From: Fulvivirga marina
GTDB lineage: Bacteria > Bacteroidota > Bacteroidia > Cytophagales > Cyclobacteriaceae
NCBI RefSeq assembly: GCF_016775155.1
Contig: NZ_JAEUGD010000066.1
Coordinates: 346,833 to 410,832 of the forward strand
Direction: 5' to 3'
DNA length: 64,000 nucleotides
Shown: piece after piece, positions 54,442 through 62,853 of the stretch
How the letters are laid out: each line of letters opens with the position of its first letter
Numbering within the stretch: the first letter of the stretch is position 1
Program-made: the position numbers and the translations under genes
The notes under the pieces: generated by a model
What the model was told of the DNA's origin: nothing
Database searches by the model: none
Seen by the model: the letters and a program-made list of their open reading frames with translations, nothing else

Positions 54442-54762
54442 AACTGCAAAGCTACACAAAAAGAGGCAGCAACAGACATGCTTTTATCATGCCCTCTGTA
54501 TTCTTTTTTCTAACCGCATCACTATCTCCATTAATAGCTACTCCTGGCTTGTAGACCTATTCCATAATTACCTCTTAGCAGTCCCTAAGCAAGTTGCACT
54601 ACATCACGTCTTAAGATGAATTTCTTAAACCCTATAAACATCATAACAAGATTTCAACCTGATAAGTATTGATTGCTTACGAAAACGTTTACAATCATAC
54701 TATCCCTCCCAAAACTTACTATCTTTGCTCGGCCAAAACTTTAACCAAAAACACAGTAATTC
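54442..54762. other. intergenic region upstream of 3-hydroxybutyryl-CoA dehydrogenase
   Basis: 321 bases without a gene. The plus strand has TATCTTTG at 54720-54727, matching the -7 consensus TAnnTTTG, 35 bases before the ATG; no clear -33 TTTG was found. An 8-bp palindrome AAACGTTT (54683-54690) is upstream. Nothing else is visible. Confidence 0.55.
54720..54727 (+). promoter_or_regulatory. candidate -7 box for the dehydrogenase gene
   Basis: TATCTTTG fits TAnnTTTG exactly. Transcription would begin near 54734, about 29 bases before the start codon. Confidence 0.5.
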
Positions 54763-55653
54763 ATGAAAAATATAGCTGTAATCGGATCGGGAACCATGGG
54801 AAATGGTATCGCTCACGTATTCGCTCAAAACGGATACAACGTATCTCTGGTTGATATCTCTGAGGATGCATTAAAAAAAGCGCTCGCTACGATTGAAAAA
54901 AACCTCGACAGACAGATCAAAAAAGAAGCTATCTCTGAGGACGACAAGAAAAATACGCTTGCTAACATCACCACATTCACTTCCACTGAAGAGGGGGTGA
55001 AGAATGTTGACCTCGTAGTGGAAGCCGCAACTGAAAATATTGATCTTAAACTTAAAATATTCCAGAACCTGGATAAGATATGTGGACCTGAAACTATTCT
55101 GGCTACCAATACCTCTTCGATTTCTATTACAAAAATTGCAGCTGTAACCGAAAGATCAGAAAAGGTTATAGGCATGCACTTCATGAACCCAGTACCTGTA
55201 ATGAAACTTGTGGAAGTGATCAGAGGGTACAATACAACTGATGAGGTAACATCTACAATCATGGAGCTTTCGAAGAACCTTGGCAAAGTACCTGTTGAGG
55301 TAAATGACTATCCCGGCTTCATTGCCAACCGTATTTTGATGCCAATGATCAATGAAGCTATTGAGTCCTTGTACGAGGGGGTTGCCGGTGTGGAAGAAAT
55401 CGACACGGTAATGAAACTAGGCATGGCGCACCCTATGGGGCCTCTTCAGTTAGCAGACTTTATAGGCCTGGATGTATGCCTTTCAATTCTTAACGTTCTT
55501 TATGAAGGTTTCGGTAACCCGAAATACGCACCTTGTCCACTACTGGTAAATATGGTGGAAGCTGGCCATAAAGGAGTTAAATCAGGAAGTGGGTTTTATA
55601 GCTGGGGTCATGGCACTAAAGACCTGATCGTAGCTGACCGCTTTGCAAAATAA
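54763..55653 (+). CDS. 3-hydroxybutyryl-CoA dehydrogenase
   Basis: 296 aa. NAD-binding Rossmann motif IGSGTMGNGIAHVFAQNGYN, then LVVEAATENIDLKLKIFQNL, the catalytic His in IGMHFMNPVPVMKLVEVIRG, and the C-terminal dimer domain starting at YPGFIANRILMPMINEAIES. Full length for Hbd/FadB2-type enzymes. Oxidises 3-hydroxyacyl-CoA using NAD or NADP in fatty-acid or butyrate metabolism. No hydratase or thiolase gene is adjacent. A long hairpin follows directly. Confidence 0.92.
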   Translation: MKNIAVIGSGTMGNGIAHVFAQNGYNVSLVDISEDALKKALATIEKNLDRQIKKEAISEDDKKNTLANITTFTSTEEGVKNVDLVVEAATENIDLKLKIFQNLDKICGPETILATNTSSISITKIAAVTERSEKVIGMHFMNPVPVMKLVEVIRGYNTTDEVTSTIMELSKNLGKVPVEVNDYPGFIANRILMPMINEAIESLYEGVAGVEEIDTVMKLGMAHPMGPLQLADFIGLDVCLSILNVLYEGFGNPKYAPCPLLVNMVEAGHKGVKSGSGFYSWGHGTKDLIVADRFAK

Positions 55654-55657
55654 AAAA

Positions 55658-55700
55658 ATGCCGGCTCTCAACCTTCAATAGAGGAAATGAGAGCCGGCAT
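55658..55700. terminator. strong hairpin between convergent genes
   Basis: Perfect 13-bp stem ATGCCGGCTCTCA / TGAGAGCCGGCAT. The minus strand has seven T after it, so it terminates the TPR gene at 55737; for the plus-strand gene it lies 4 bases after the stop and lacks a U-tract, but may protect the 3' end. Confidence 0.85.
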
Positions 55701-55736
55701 ACACCACAACACACTGTAGTAAAAACAATAACAATA

Positions 55737-56336
55737 CTATTTACAATACTTTTTAATAACCTCAGCGGCATTGCTAGCACCTAATGACTTGGCCATCGTC
55801 AGGTCAGTACATGCCCTACTGGTCTGCTTTAAATGAATTCTTAGCAGAGCTCTTGACAAGTAGGCATCTGCATATTCTTTATTCACACTAATTGCCGCAT
55901 TATAAGCCGCCATTGCCTCATCAAGTTTACCTAACTTCTGATGTGCTTTCCCCTTTAGGGTATGAGCCACAGGACTATTCTCATTCAATTTCAAAATCTT
56001 TTCAGCATAAAAAATGGTGTTCTCGTAATCCTGTTGTCTGTAGTAATAATCACTCGTTATACTCAGATAAGCATTTACGTTAAGTGGGTCTTCTTTGATA
56101 ATCTTATGAAAATCTGCCAGTGCTTTGTCATGCTGCCCCAACTCCTCATAAGCACGGCCTCTGTTGTAAAGTGATTTGATATGGGTTGGCTCCAAAGTCA
56201 AATATTCAGTGTAGGCCGCAACAGCTTCTTTAAACTGCCCATTCTTAAAATACTGATCTCCAATATCCGAGCGTTCATCTTTACATGCACTAATAGCCAA
56301 CAAGAATAAAAAAAACACTATGAATACATTCCGCAT
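55737..56336 (-). CDS. TPR-repeat lipoprotein
   Basis: 199 aa, lipoprotein signal peptide (IVFFLFLLAISAC, Cys18). Four to five TPR repeats (GQYFKNGQFKEAVAAYTEYL, SLYNRGRAYEELGQHDKALA, VAHTLKGKAHQKLGKLDEAM) and an ending with ACTDLTMAKSLGASNAAEVI KKYC. Probably a protein-interaction module in the envelope. Confidence 0.8.
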   Translation of the reverse strand: MRNVFIVFFLFLLAISACKDERSDIGDQYFKNGQFKEAVAAYTEYLTLEPTHIKSLYNRGRAYEELGQHDKALADFHKIIKEDPLNVNAYLSITSDYYYRQQDYENTIFYAEKILKLNENSPVAHTLKGKAHQKLGKLDEAMAAYNAAISVNKEYADAYLSRALLRIHLKQTSRACTDLTMAKSLGASNAAEVIKKYCK

Positions 56337-56365
56337 AGTTCAATAAAGGTTTTAAATAAAAAAAT

Positions 56366-56392
56366 AGTGGCTGACCAGATCTGATCGCCACT
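56366..56392 (-). terminator. hairpin terminator after alpha/beta hydrolase gene
   Basis: AGTGGC (56366-56371) / GCCACT (56387-56392) with an inner near-palindrome GACCAGATCTGATC; the minus strand is followed by ATTTTTTT. It separates the hydrolase (56420-57172) from the TPR gene. Confidence 0.7.
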
Positions 56393-56419
56393 TATAAGCA
56401 CAAAGTTAATAATAATCTG

Positions 56420-57172
56420 TTAAATAGACCCTAAAAAATCATTTACAGCCTTCCAGTAGTCATCTGCATCAGGGTATTTACTCCAAAGCGCTCTTGAGCC
56501 GTGGTTTCCAGTAGTTTGAGGTAAGAAGTAAGATTTTTTGCCAGATGGTATAGCAACATATATACCCCACCAGTTGCTCTTCTCATCTCGAGCTGAAGTT
56601 ATAAAGGCTGGCTGAGTAATGTTCACCGCGCTAGAGGAAATGAAGTTTCTTGGCTTACCCTGAGAGGTGAAGTATTCCCCTGGAGAAAAAGCCAACACCG
56701 CGTCAATTTTCTCCTGATGATCGCCACTTAATTTCAGAGCAAGTGCAGCAGAGTAAGAACTTCCCCAGACAATAAGTTTACCATGAGCATAATTCTTCTT
56801 TGCATAATCCACAGCAGCCATCATGTCAGGAAGAGCGTCGACGTATCGGGTGGCTTTCATTGCCTTCAATGCATTCTGCTTCGTAATGTTGGAGACATCA
56901 TTAATGCTATTCCCGGAACGAAGATCTACAGCCATGCAGTTATACCCCATGCTATTTAATCTTGGAGCAATCTCTGCATATTCACCGCGACTCCAATTGG
57001 CCTGATGAAAAAGTACTATAAAGGGGGCTGTTTTAGGATGGCTGAAATAAAGGTCTGCAGCCATCTCTATACCATCTATAGATTTAAAACGAATGGTTTC
57101 ACTTTGCGCTAACGACGCGCTATATCTAAAGCCAAATAGACATAAGCCAACGATCAGTAAATAACGCTTCAT
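56420..57172 (-). CDS. exported alpha/beta hydrolase
   Basis: 250 aa with a signal peptide (YLLIVGLCLFGFRYSASLAQ). An alpha/beta hydrolase fold: oxyanion loop FIVLFHQANWSRGEY, nucleophile elbow VWGSSYSAALAL (G-x-S-x-S; the Ser after GS is the probable nucleophile), and the His in NHGSRALW near the C-terminus. Dienelactone-hydrolase-like. Probably acts in the periplasm on an ester or peptide; the substrate is unknown. Confidence 0.78.
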   Translation of the reverse strand: MKRYLLIVGLCLFGFRYSASLAQSETIRFKSIDGIEMAADLYFSHPKTAPFIVLFHQANWSRGEYAEIAPRLNSMGYNCMAVDLRSGNSINDVSNITKQNALKAMKATRYVDALPDMMAAVDYAKKNYAHGKLIVWGSSYSAALALKLSGDHQEKIDAVLAFSPGEYFTSQGKPRNFISSSAVNITQPAFITSARDEKSNWWGIYVAIPSGKKSYFLPQTTGNHGSRALWSKYPDADDYWKAVNDFLGSI

Positions 57173-57225
57173 AGGTTTCGGTCGTAAGAAGGCAATCTAC
57201 AACATTATTATTTCCTTAGAAAATA

Positions 57226-58041
57226 TTAACGGAGTATACTTACCTCATTTCTGAGGTTTTTGTACCCGGAAAGTTCTACCCCGGTACTACCTATAAACAT
57301 TTTGGCTTCTACCTTTAAAGGTATTTTATTCTTATCATCAGATATCCAGGCTAGTATGGAATCCTCCCCATCAAAAAGCTTATTTTCAGGCATGATCGGT
57401 TCCAGCTTAATGGCATTGAATTTTCCCGCTTTGGTTTTAACAACCTCTTTACCTCTGTATTTTACATCCAACTCATAGAAGGTATCTTCAAAGAAGCCTT
57501 TCATGGTGAATATGTCTCCTTCATCCATTTTGGAAAAATTTATAGTACGCAGGTAGAGATACCCAGCCAACATATCCCGGATATTCTCAGGAGCAGCATA
57601 ATAATTTGGCTCTTTGTATTCACCGGTCTTCTTATCCTTAACCTTCGCTTCAATTAGATTCGTACGATGATCAAAGCGTACAATTTCATTTTTCCGGTAC
57701 TTGCCCTCTTTGATAATGCGGTAAGAGATATGCGGCACCAATGCTGCCGTATCAACATATGCACCCCAATGATCATCTACTTTCGCCACCCAGTCAACCA
57801 TACCCGTGGTCTTGCCATAGATATCCACCTTATAGCAGTCCCTATGATTAACGCGGTAGTAATTATCACGAATGAGCATTTTGGCACTACCTATATTAAA
57901 AATCCCAAAGGACACCTTGTAATCAAGCACTTCACCTTTCTGAAAGCTCTCATGAGGTATCTCCTCGTAGACCTTTTCATCACCTGAGGTGAAAGAGCTT
58001 AGAATGATTGTGATAAAAAATAGAGAAACAAAGTTTTTCAT
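57226..58041 (-). CDS. DUF3108 envelope protein
   Basis: 271 aa from the ATG at 58041 (an upstream start at 58083 would precede the signal peptide by 14 residues). Signal peptide MKNFVSLFFITIILSSFTSG. The DUF3108 domain is recognised by GEVLDYKVSFGIFNIGSAKM and by KAGKFNAIKLEPIMPENKLF ... SILAWISDDKNKIPLKVEAK. Likely a periplasmic beta-barrel-like protein; function unknown. Confidence 0.82.
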   Translation of the reverse strand: MKNFVSLFFITIILSSFTSGDEKVYEEIPHESFQKGEVLDYKVSFGIFNIGSAKMLIRDNYYRVNHRDCYKVDIYGKTTGMVDWVAKVDDHWGAYVDTAALVPHISYRIIKEGKYRKNEIVRFDHRTNLIEAKVKDKKTGEYKEPNYYAAPENIRDMLAGYLYLRTINFSKMDEGDIFTMKGFFEDTFYELDVKYRGKEVVKTKAGKFNAIKLEPIMPENKLFDGEDSILAWISDDKNKIPLKVEAKMFIGSTGVELSGYKNLRNEVSILR

Positions 58042-58133
58042 GTTCGTAACTATTTTTAATAGAGGCACCTTTCGGTACCCCATTATTTACTTTATACCAG
58101 TTACCACTACAAAGCAAATGCCAAATCAAGTAA

Positions 58134-58946
58134 TTACACCGCCACATCGTTATCTCTCAATGCCTGATTAAGAGATGTCTTCTTGTCTGTACTCTCTTTA
58201 CGCTTACCTATGATCAGGGCGCATGGCACTTGGTACTCACCAGCAGGGAACTTCTTCGTATATGAACCCGGAATGACTACTGATCGTTCCGGAACGTATC
58301 CTTTTGTTTCTACGGGCTCATCCCCGGTCACATCTATAATTTTAGAGCTGGCTGTTAGCACCACGTTGGCACCAAGCACTGCTTCCTTACCTATTCTAAC
58401 TCCTTCAACTATAATGCAACGGGAACCGATGAATGCATTGTCCTCAATGATTACCGGCGCCGCCTGAACCGGCTCCAGCACACCACCAATACCTACACCT
58501 CCACTCAGGTGAACATTCTTCCCTATTTGGGCGCAGCTTCCCACAGTAGCCCAGGTATCAACCATAGTACCCTCATCTACATAGGCACCAATGTTCACAT
58601 ACGACGGCATCATCACCACCCCTTTATTGACGAAAGACCCATACCTGGCAATAGCATGAGGCACAACCCTTACACCTAATTTTTCATAGTTATTTTTGAG
58701 CTTGATTTTGTCGTGAAATTCGAAAGGTCCTACTTCGATGGTTTGCATTTTCATCAGTGGAAAATAGAGTATTACCGCCTTCTTGATCCACTCATTGACT
58801 AACCAATCTTTGCCATTTGGTTCAGCCACTCTTCTTACTCCCAGATCAAGATCACCAACTATTGTTTTTACAGCAATTTGAACATCTTTTTCTTTTAGTA
58901 AGGAGCGGTTCTCCCATGCATTTTCTACAATTTCTTTTAAATCCAT
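58134..58946 (-). CDS. dapD: 2,3,4,5-tetrahydropyridine-2,6-dicarboxylate N-succinyltransferase
   Basis: 270 aa, normal length. The left-handed beta-helix repeats are visible: GSFVNKGVVMMPSYVNIGAY, VDEGTMVDTWATVGSCAQIG, KNVHLSGGVGIGGVLEPVQA, PVIIEDNAFIGSRCIIVEGV. It acts in the succinylase branch of lysine and diaminopimelate synthesis, using succinyl-CoA. The start codon is 36 bases from the divergent glycosyltransferase start. Confidence 0.96.
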   Translation of the reverse strand: MDLKEIVENAWENRSLLKEKDVQIAVKTIVGDLDLGVRRVAEPNGKDWLVNEWIKKAVILYFPLMKMQTIEVGPFEFHDKIKLKNNYEKLGVRVVPHAIARYGSFVNKGVVMMPSYVNIGAYVDEGTMVDTWATVGSCAQIGKNVHLSGGVGIGGVLEPVQAAPVIIEDNAFIGSRCIIVEGVRIGKEAVLGANVVLTASSKIIDVTGDEPVETKGYVPERSVVIPGSYTKKFPAGEYQVPCALIIGKRKESTDKKTSLNQALRDNDVAV

Positions 58947-58982
58947 CAGCTATTATTGATTAATCTTTTATTATTACTGTTA

Positions 58983-60116
58983 ATGAAAAAACACAAACTC
59001 GTCATAGCATCGATACTGAAACCAATCGATGATACCAGAATGTATGAGAAGCTTGGGCTTTCGTTGGGCCAAACAAATAAATATGAGATTAATATCATAG
59101 GGTTTTATGCAAAAAAACTTCCTGAAGCAAAGAACATAATATTTCACCCTCTCTTCAATTTCAAAAGACTTAACATTTCGAGACTGGTCGCCCCCTTGAA
59201 ATGCTTCAAAAAATACCTTCAATTAAAGCCTGAACTCATCATCATCAACACCCATGAATTGCTAATTGTTACCATCGCATACAAAATATTATTTGGTACA
59301 CGCATCATCTACGACATCAGAGAAAACTACTTCAGAAACATCCTTTTCACCAACAGTTTCCCCCTCCTTCTCAGACCCCTCATAGCAGGCTATGTCAGAA
59401 GCAAAGAGTACCTTAGCCGACTGTTTTTTGATCACTACTTTTTGGCCGAAAGGCAGTACGAAAATGAGTTCAGTTTTTCACGCGGGAAGAGCACAATAAT
59501 TGAGAACAAATACCAACCTGTCGGCCTCGATGTAACACAAAAAAAAGACCACAAAAATGACGATAAAAATACCACAAAAATCAACCTGATCTTCACCGGA
59601 ACCATAGCTCAAAGTACAGGTGTTTTTGAGTGTATAGAACTTGTTAAAAAACTACATAAAACAGAACCTAAAATACAGTTAAAAATCATAGGGTATTGCT
59701 CCATCCCCGCAACACTCAATCGACTAAAAAAAGCGATCGAAAACACTGACTTCATAAAGCTTGAGGGGGGCACAAAACTAGTCCCCCATATCGAGGTACT
59801 TAAAGCCATCCATGAGGCTGACTTCGGAGTCATCTATTACCCCTGGAACAAGAGCACTATGAACACTATGCCGACCAAGCTTTTTGAGTACCTCGGCAAC
59901 CAACTTCCGATACTACTTCAGGATCACCACCCATGGACGGAACTATGCAGCCACTACAACGCTTCAATCACAGTCAACATCGACAACTTTGACGTTGAAA
60001 GTACACTTCAAAAAATGAAGACTACCAAGTTTTACACAACCTCCCCAAAAGACGAAATATTATGGGTTTCAGAGGAGAAAAAGCTACTAGAAATCATTTG
60101 CAATATAATACAATAA
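58983..60116 (+). CDS. family 4-like glycosyltransferase
   Basis: 377 aa from the ATG at 58983. GT-B fold with the C-terminal glycosyltransferase family signature: NLIFTGTIAQSTGVFECIEL, then FGVIYYPWNKSTMNTMPTKL and FEYLGNQLPILLQDHHPW. The N-terminal half (YKILFGTRIIYDIRENYFRN) fits an acceptor-binding domain. No membrane segment. Probably builds part of a surface polysaccharide or glycolipid; donor and acceptor unknown. By eye, it uses AAA/AAC and ACA-rich codons more than its neighbours, as cell-surface glycan genes often do. Confidence 0.8.
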   Translation: MKKHKLVIASILKPIDDTRMYEKLGLSLGQTNKYEINIIGFYAKKLPEAKNIIFHPLFNFKRLNISRLVAPLKCFKKYLQLKPELIIINTHELLIVTIAYKILFGTRIIYDIRENYFRNILFTNSFPLLLRPLIAGYVRSKEYLSRLFFDHYFLAERQYENEFSFSRGKSTIIENKYQPVGLDVTQKKDHKNDDKNTTKINLIFTGTIAQSTGVFECIELVKKLHKTEPKIQLKIIGYCSIPATLNRLKKAIENTDFIKLEGGTKLVPHIEVLKAIHEADFGVIYYPWNKSTMNTMPTKLFEYLGNQLPILLQDHHPWTELCSHYNASITVNIDNFDVESTLQKMKTTKFYTTSPKDEILWVSEEKKLLEIICNIIQ

Positions 60117-60243
60117 ATCATTATTTATCAGATAGTTAATAACAACAAAGCAAAGTAAAATATTAAGGTGTTTTTTCGACAATTCCACCTACAAAATGGG
60201 TGACAACACCTGATTTTCCACTCAATTGGCTGAAAATTCGATT

Positions 60244-60259
60244 TTTAGACACGCCTAAA
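60244..60259. promoter_or_regulatory. candidate DtxR-type operator, upstream copy
   Basis: TTTAGACACGCCTAAA: imperfect palindrome (outer TTTAG-like arms mirror; inner bases do not). It resembles the DtxR/IdeR box (TTAGG...CCTAA). It lies exactly 100 bases before the second site. Confidence 0.55.
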
Positions 60260-60343
60260 TTCAAGTATTTCAACTTCATTTTCCCTGCCAATTTTACGTC
60301 AACCCTATTTTTGTTAAATTTTTAAATAAAAATTAAAAAATTT

Positions 60344-60359
60344 TTTAGATATATCTAAA
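60344..60359. promoter_or_regulatory. candidate DtxR-type operator, proximal copy
   Basis: TTTAGATATATCTAAA: a perfect 16-bp palindrome 18 bases before the ATG of the DtxR-family gene. It shares TTTAGA and CTAAA with the upstream copy. Most probably the site through which the regulator controls its own operon in response to metal. Confidence 0.7.
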
Positions 60360-60377
60360 TTGCTATATTTGCTAATA

Positions 60378-61046
60378 ATGAAGGAAATAAAACTAAGTTT
60401 TGCAGAGGAGAATTATCTCAAAGCCATCTACCATTTATCGGGTGATGATGAGCAGGCAGTTTCTACTAATGCTATAGCCGACACCCTTAACACGAAGGCT
60501 GCATCGGTCACTGACATGATCAAGAAACTCTCGAATAAAGGCGTGATTTCATACCAAAAATATCGGGGTGTAAAGGTCTCAGAAATGGGCCAGAAAGCAG
60601 CCCTCCAAGTGGTCAGAAAACATCGGCTTTGGGAGACATTTTTAGTTGAAAAATTAAAGTTCAATTGGGACGAAGTTCATGAAGTTGCAGAGCAATTGGA
60701 GCACATTAAATCTCCCCTACTCATCAAGCGGCTTGATGAGTTTTTGGGCTATCCAAAATATGACCCTCACGGCGACCCGATACCGGACGAATTTGGAGAG
60801 TTCAAATCGAAACCCCGAGTGGCTCTTGGCGACTGTATAATCGGGCACGAAGGAGTGGTTGTGGCAGTCAAAGATGCGAGTGCTCCGTTCCTACAATATG
60901 TCGACAAAATCGGAGCTTATATCGGAGCTAAAATCAAGGTAATTGACAAGGTAGAATTTGACAGTTCTCTGGAGATTTTGATCGACAATAAGAAGACAGT
61001 TTTTATATCAAAAGAAGTATCAGAAAATATATGGATTACAGAATAA
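60378..61046 (+). CDS. DtxR/MntR-family metal-dependent regulator
   Basis: 222 aa from the ATG at 60378 (the frame is open a few codons upstream but has no good start). N-terminal winged helix (EENYLKAIYHLSGDDEQAVS, NTKAASVTDMIKKLSNKGVI), dimerisation and metal-binding domain (RKHRLWETFLVEKLKFNWDE, HEVAEQLEHIKSPLLIKRLD, GYPKYDPHGDPIP), and a C-terminal SH3/FeoA-like domain (GHEGVVVAVKDASAPFLQYV). Represses metal uptake genes when manganese or iron is bound. It overlaps the substrate-binding gene by 16 bases and is preceded by two palindromes. Confidence 0.92.
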   Translation: MKEIKLSFAEENYLKAIYHLSGDDEQAVSTNAIADTLNTKAASVTDMIKKLSNKGVISYQKYRGVKVSEMGQKAALQVVRKHRLWETFLVEKLKFNWDEVHEVAEQLEHIKSPLLIKRLDEFLGYPKYDPHGDPIPDEFGEFKSKPRVALGDCIIGHEGVVVAVKDASAPFLQYVDKIGAYIGAKIKVIDKVEFDSSLEILIDNKKTVFISKEVSENIWITE

Positions 61047-61954
61047 CAAAGTGGCTCATTCTAGGGGTGATTGTAATTTCGGGATGCGGCAAAGTTGCCA
61101 AAGAAAATTCTGAAAATGCACATTTCAATATTGTCACCACCACTGGCATGATCGGCGATGCTGTTACCAATATTGTGGGCGACTCAGCTGACGTAATTGC
61201 ACTCATGGGACCAGGTGTTGACCCCCACCTTTACAAGGCCACTCAGGGAGACCTGCAAAAGCTCACGGGCGCAGACCTGATCTTTTACAACGGGCTTCAT
61301 CTTGAAGGAAAAATGGGAGAAGTTCTGGAAAAGCTCAGTCACCTGAAACCGGTTGTTGCAGTGGCCCAGAATATTGAAGATACCAAGCTCAGAAAGGTAC
61401 CAGAGTTCAACAACAACTACGACCCGCATATCTGGTTTGATGTATCACTATGGATTGAGGCGGTGAGGGAAATTGACATCACTTTACAAAAACAGGACAA
61501 ACGTAATGCAGCCTATTATCACAAAAATGCTATGAACTACATCAAGCAACTTGAGTCGCTACATGCATGGGTTATCCAAAGGGTAGGCACAATACCTAAA
61601 GAGCAGAGAACATTGATTACTGCCCATGATGCGTTTGGCTATTTTGGAGAGGCCTACGATATTGAAGTTAAGGGCTTGCAGGGAATTTCCACACTTTCCG
61701 AATATGGATTGAGAGACGTTTCCGTACTAGCCAAATTTATTGTAGACCATAAAATTAAAGCCGTTTTTGTAGAGACATCAGTTTCTCAAAAATCGATCAA
61801 TGCAGTAGTACAGGGAGCACAAGAACGTGGCTTTGAAGTTTCTATCGGAGGCAACCTCTACTCTGACGCTATGGGTGAAGAAGGTACCCCTGAAGGCACA
61901 TATATAGGTATGGTAACAGCCAATGTAAATACCATTGTTGAAGCATTAAAGTAG
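61031..61954 (+). CDS. metal ABC transporter substrate-binding lipoprotein
   Basis: 307 aa with a lipobox (VIVISGC, Cys about 19). TroA/ZnuA-type binding protein: metal ligands His in GVDPHLYKA, His in YDPHIWFDV and Glu or Asp in VFVETSVSQ and SIGGNLYSDAM near the end; no long His-rich loop, which leans towards manganese or iron over zinc. It overlaps the regulator gene by 16 bases. The 85-base gap to the ATPase gene contains a hairpin. Confidence 0.92.
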   Translation: MDYRITKWLILGVIVISGCGKVAKENSENAHFNIVTTTGMIGDAVTNIVGDSADVIALMGPGVDPHLYKATQGDLQKLTGADLIFYNGLHLEGKMGEVLEKLSHLKPVVAVAQNIEDTKLRKVPEFNNNYDPHIWFDVSLWIEAVREIDITLQKQDKRNAAYYHKNAMNYIKQLESLHAWVIQRVGTIPKEQRTLITAHDAFGYFGEAYDIEVKGLQGISTLSEYGLRDVSVLAKFIVDHKIKAVFVETSVSQKSINAVVQGAQERGFEVSIGGNLYSDAMGEEGTPEGTYIGMVTANVNTIVEALK

Positions 61955-61968
61955 AAGAAAACAGACGT

Positions 61969-61990
61969 TATCGATATTCGATGATCGATA
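61969..61990 (+). other. hairpin between binding-protein and ATPase genes
   Basis: Perfect 7-bp stem TATCGAT / ATCGATA with an 8-base loop. It has no U-tract. It may stabilise the upstream mRNA part or act as a processing site so that the binding protein is made in excess; the role is speculative. Confidence 0.35.
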
Positions 61991-62039
61991 GACAAAGCAT
62001 TTGAATCAGTACCCCAAAAGTCATTAACCAGAAAATAAA

Positions 62040-62852
62040 ATGATTAAGCATGTAGATAATCCGGTTTTAGAAGTCCATGACCTTACCGTATCGTATGACC
62101 GGAAACCGGTACTTTGGGATATAGACCTTACCCTCCCTGCCGGGAAATTGATTGGTATTGTAGGCCCTAACGGAGCAGGTAAGTCAACACTGATCAAATC
62201 CGTAATGGGACTTACACCGAATAGCAGCGGGTATGTAAAGCTTTTTGACAAGGATCTGAAGCAGGTAAGAGATAGGATCAGTTATGTTCCACAGCGAGAA
62301 TCAGTAGATTGGGATTTCCCCGCATCAGCACTAGACGTGGTACTCATGGGAAGGTATGGCAAGCTAGGGCTATTTAAACGCCCCAGGAAGGCCGATCGGG
62401 ACATTGCCCTAGATAGCCTACAAAAAGTGGGTATGGACGCTTACGCGGGACGCCAGATATCTCAACTCTCAGGTGGGCAGCAGCAGCGCGTGTTCCTGGC
62501 AAGGGCTCTTGCCCAACAAGCCGATCTCTACTTCATGGATGAACCCTTTGCTGGTGTGGATGCTGCCACAGAAAAAGCTATCATCGAAATACTCAGGGAA
62601 ATGTCTGCTAAAGGCAATACGGTAATTGTGGTTCATCATGACCTTCAGTCTGTAACACAGTATTTTGACTGGGTGATACTGCTCAACATGAGACTCGTAG
62701 GCTCCGGACCTACTTCTGAAGTCTTTACAACGGAGCTTCTACAGGAAACCTACGGGGGCAAGCTTACACTGCTAAGCGATGTAGGTGATCTGATCAGAAG
62801 GGAGAGATTCCCTAACAGGGAACAGTTCGATAAAGCACAAAAACCCAAATGA
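62040..62852 (+). CDS. metal ABC transporter ATP-binding protein
   Basis: 270 aa. Walker A GPNGAGKST, Q-loop region YVPQRESVDWDFPA, signature LSGGQQQR, Walker B ADLYFMDEPFAGVD, and the switch His in VVHHDLQSV. The family VPQRxxVDWDFP stretch is typical of manganese/zinc/iron importers (MntB/SitB-like). It hydrolyses ATP to drive uptake through the permease downstream, 1 base away. Confidence 0.94.
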   Translation: MIKHVDNPVLEVHDLTVSYDRKPVLWDIDLTLPAGKLIGIVGPNGAGKSTLIKSVMGLTPNSSGYVKLFDKDLKQVRDRISYVPQRESVDWDFPASALDVVLMGRYGKLGLFKRPRKADRDIALDSLQKVGMDAYAGRQISQLSGGQQQRVFLARALAQQADLYFMDEPFAGVDAATEKAIIEILREMSAKGNTVIVVHHDLQSVTQYFDWVILLNMRLVGSGPTSEVFTTELLQETYGGKLTLLSDVGDLIRRERFPNREQFDKAQKPK

Positions 62853-62853
62853 T

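Noticed and set aside
54683-54690. AAACGTTT palindrome as a further LacI-type operator upstream of the dehydrogenase gene
   Set aside because: Only the inner 8 bases match; the flanking GC/GC of the sus operators is missing, so it is likely chance.
54825-55286. 153-codon minus-strand frame opposite the dehydrogenase gene
   Set aside because: Antisense to a gene with complete family motifs; no sensible product.
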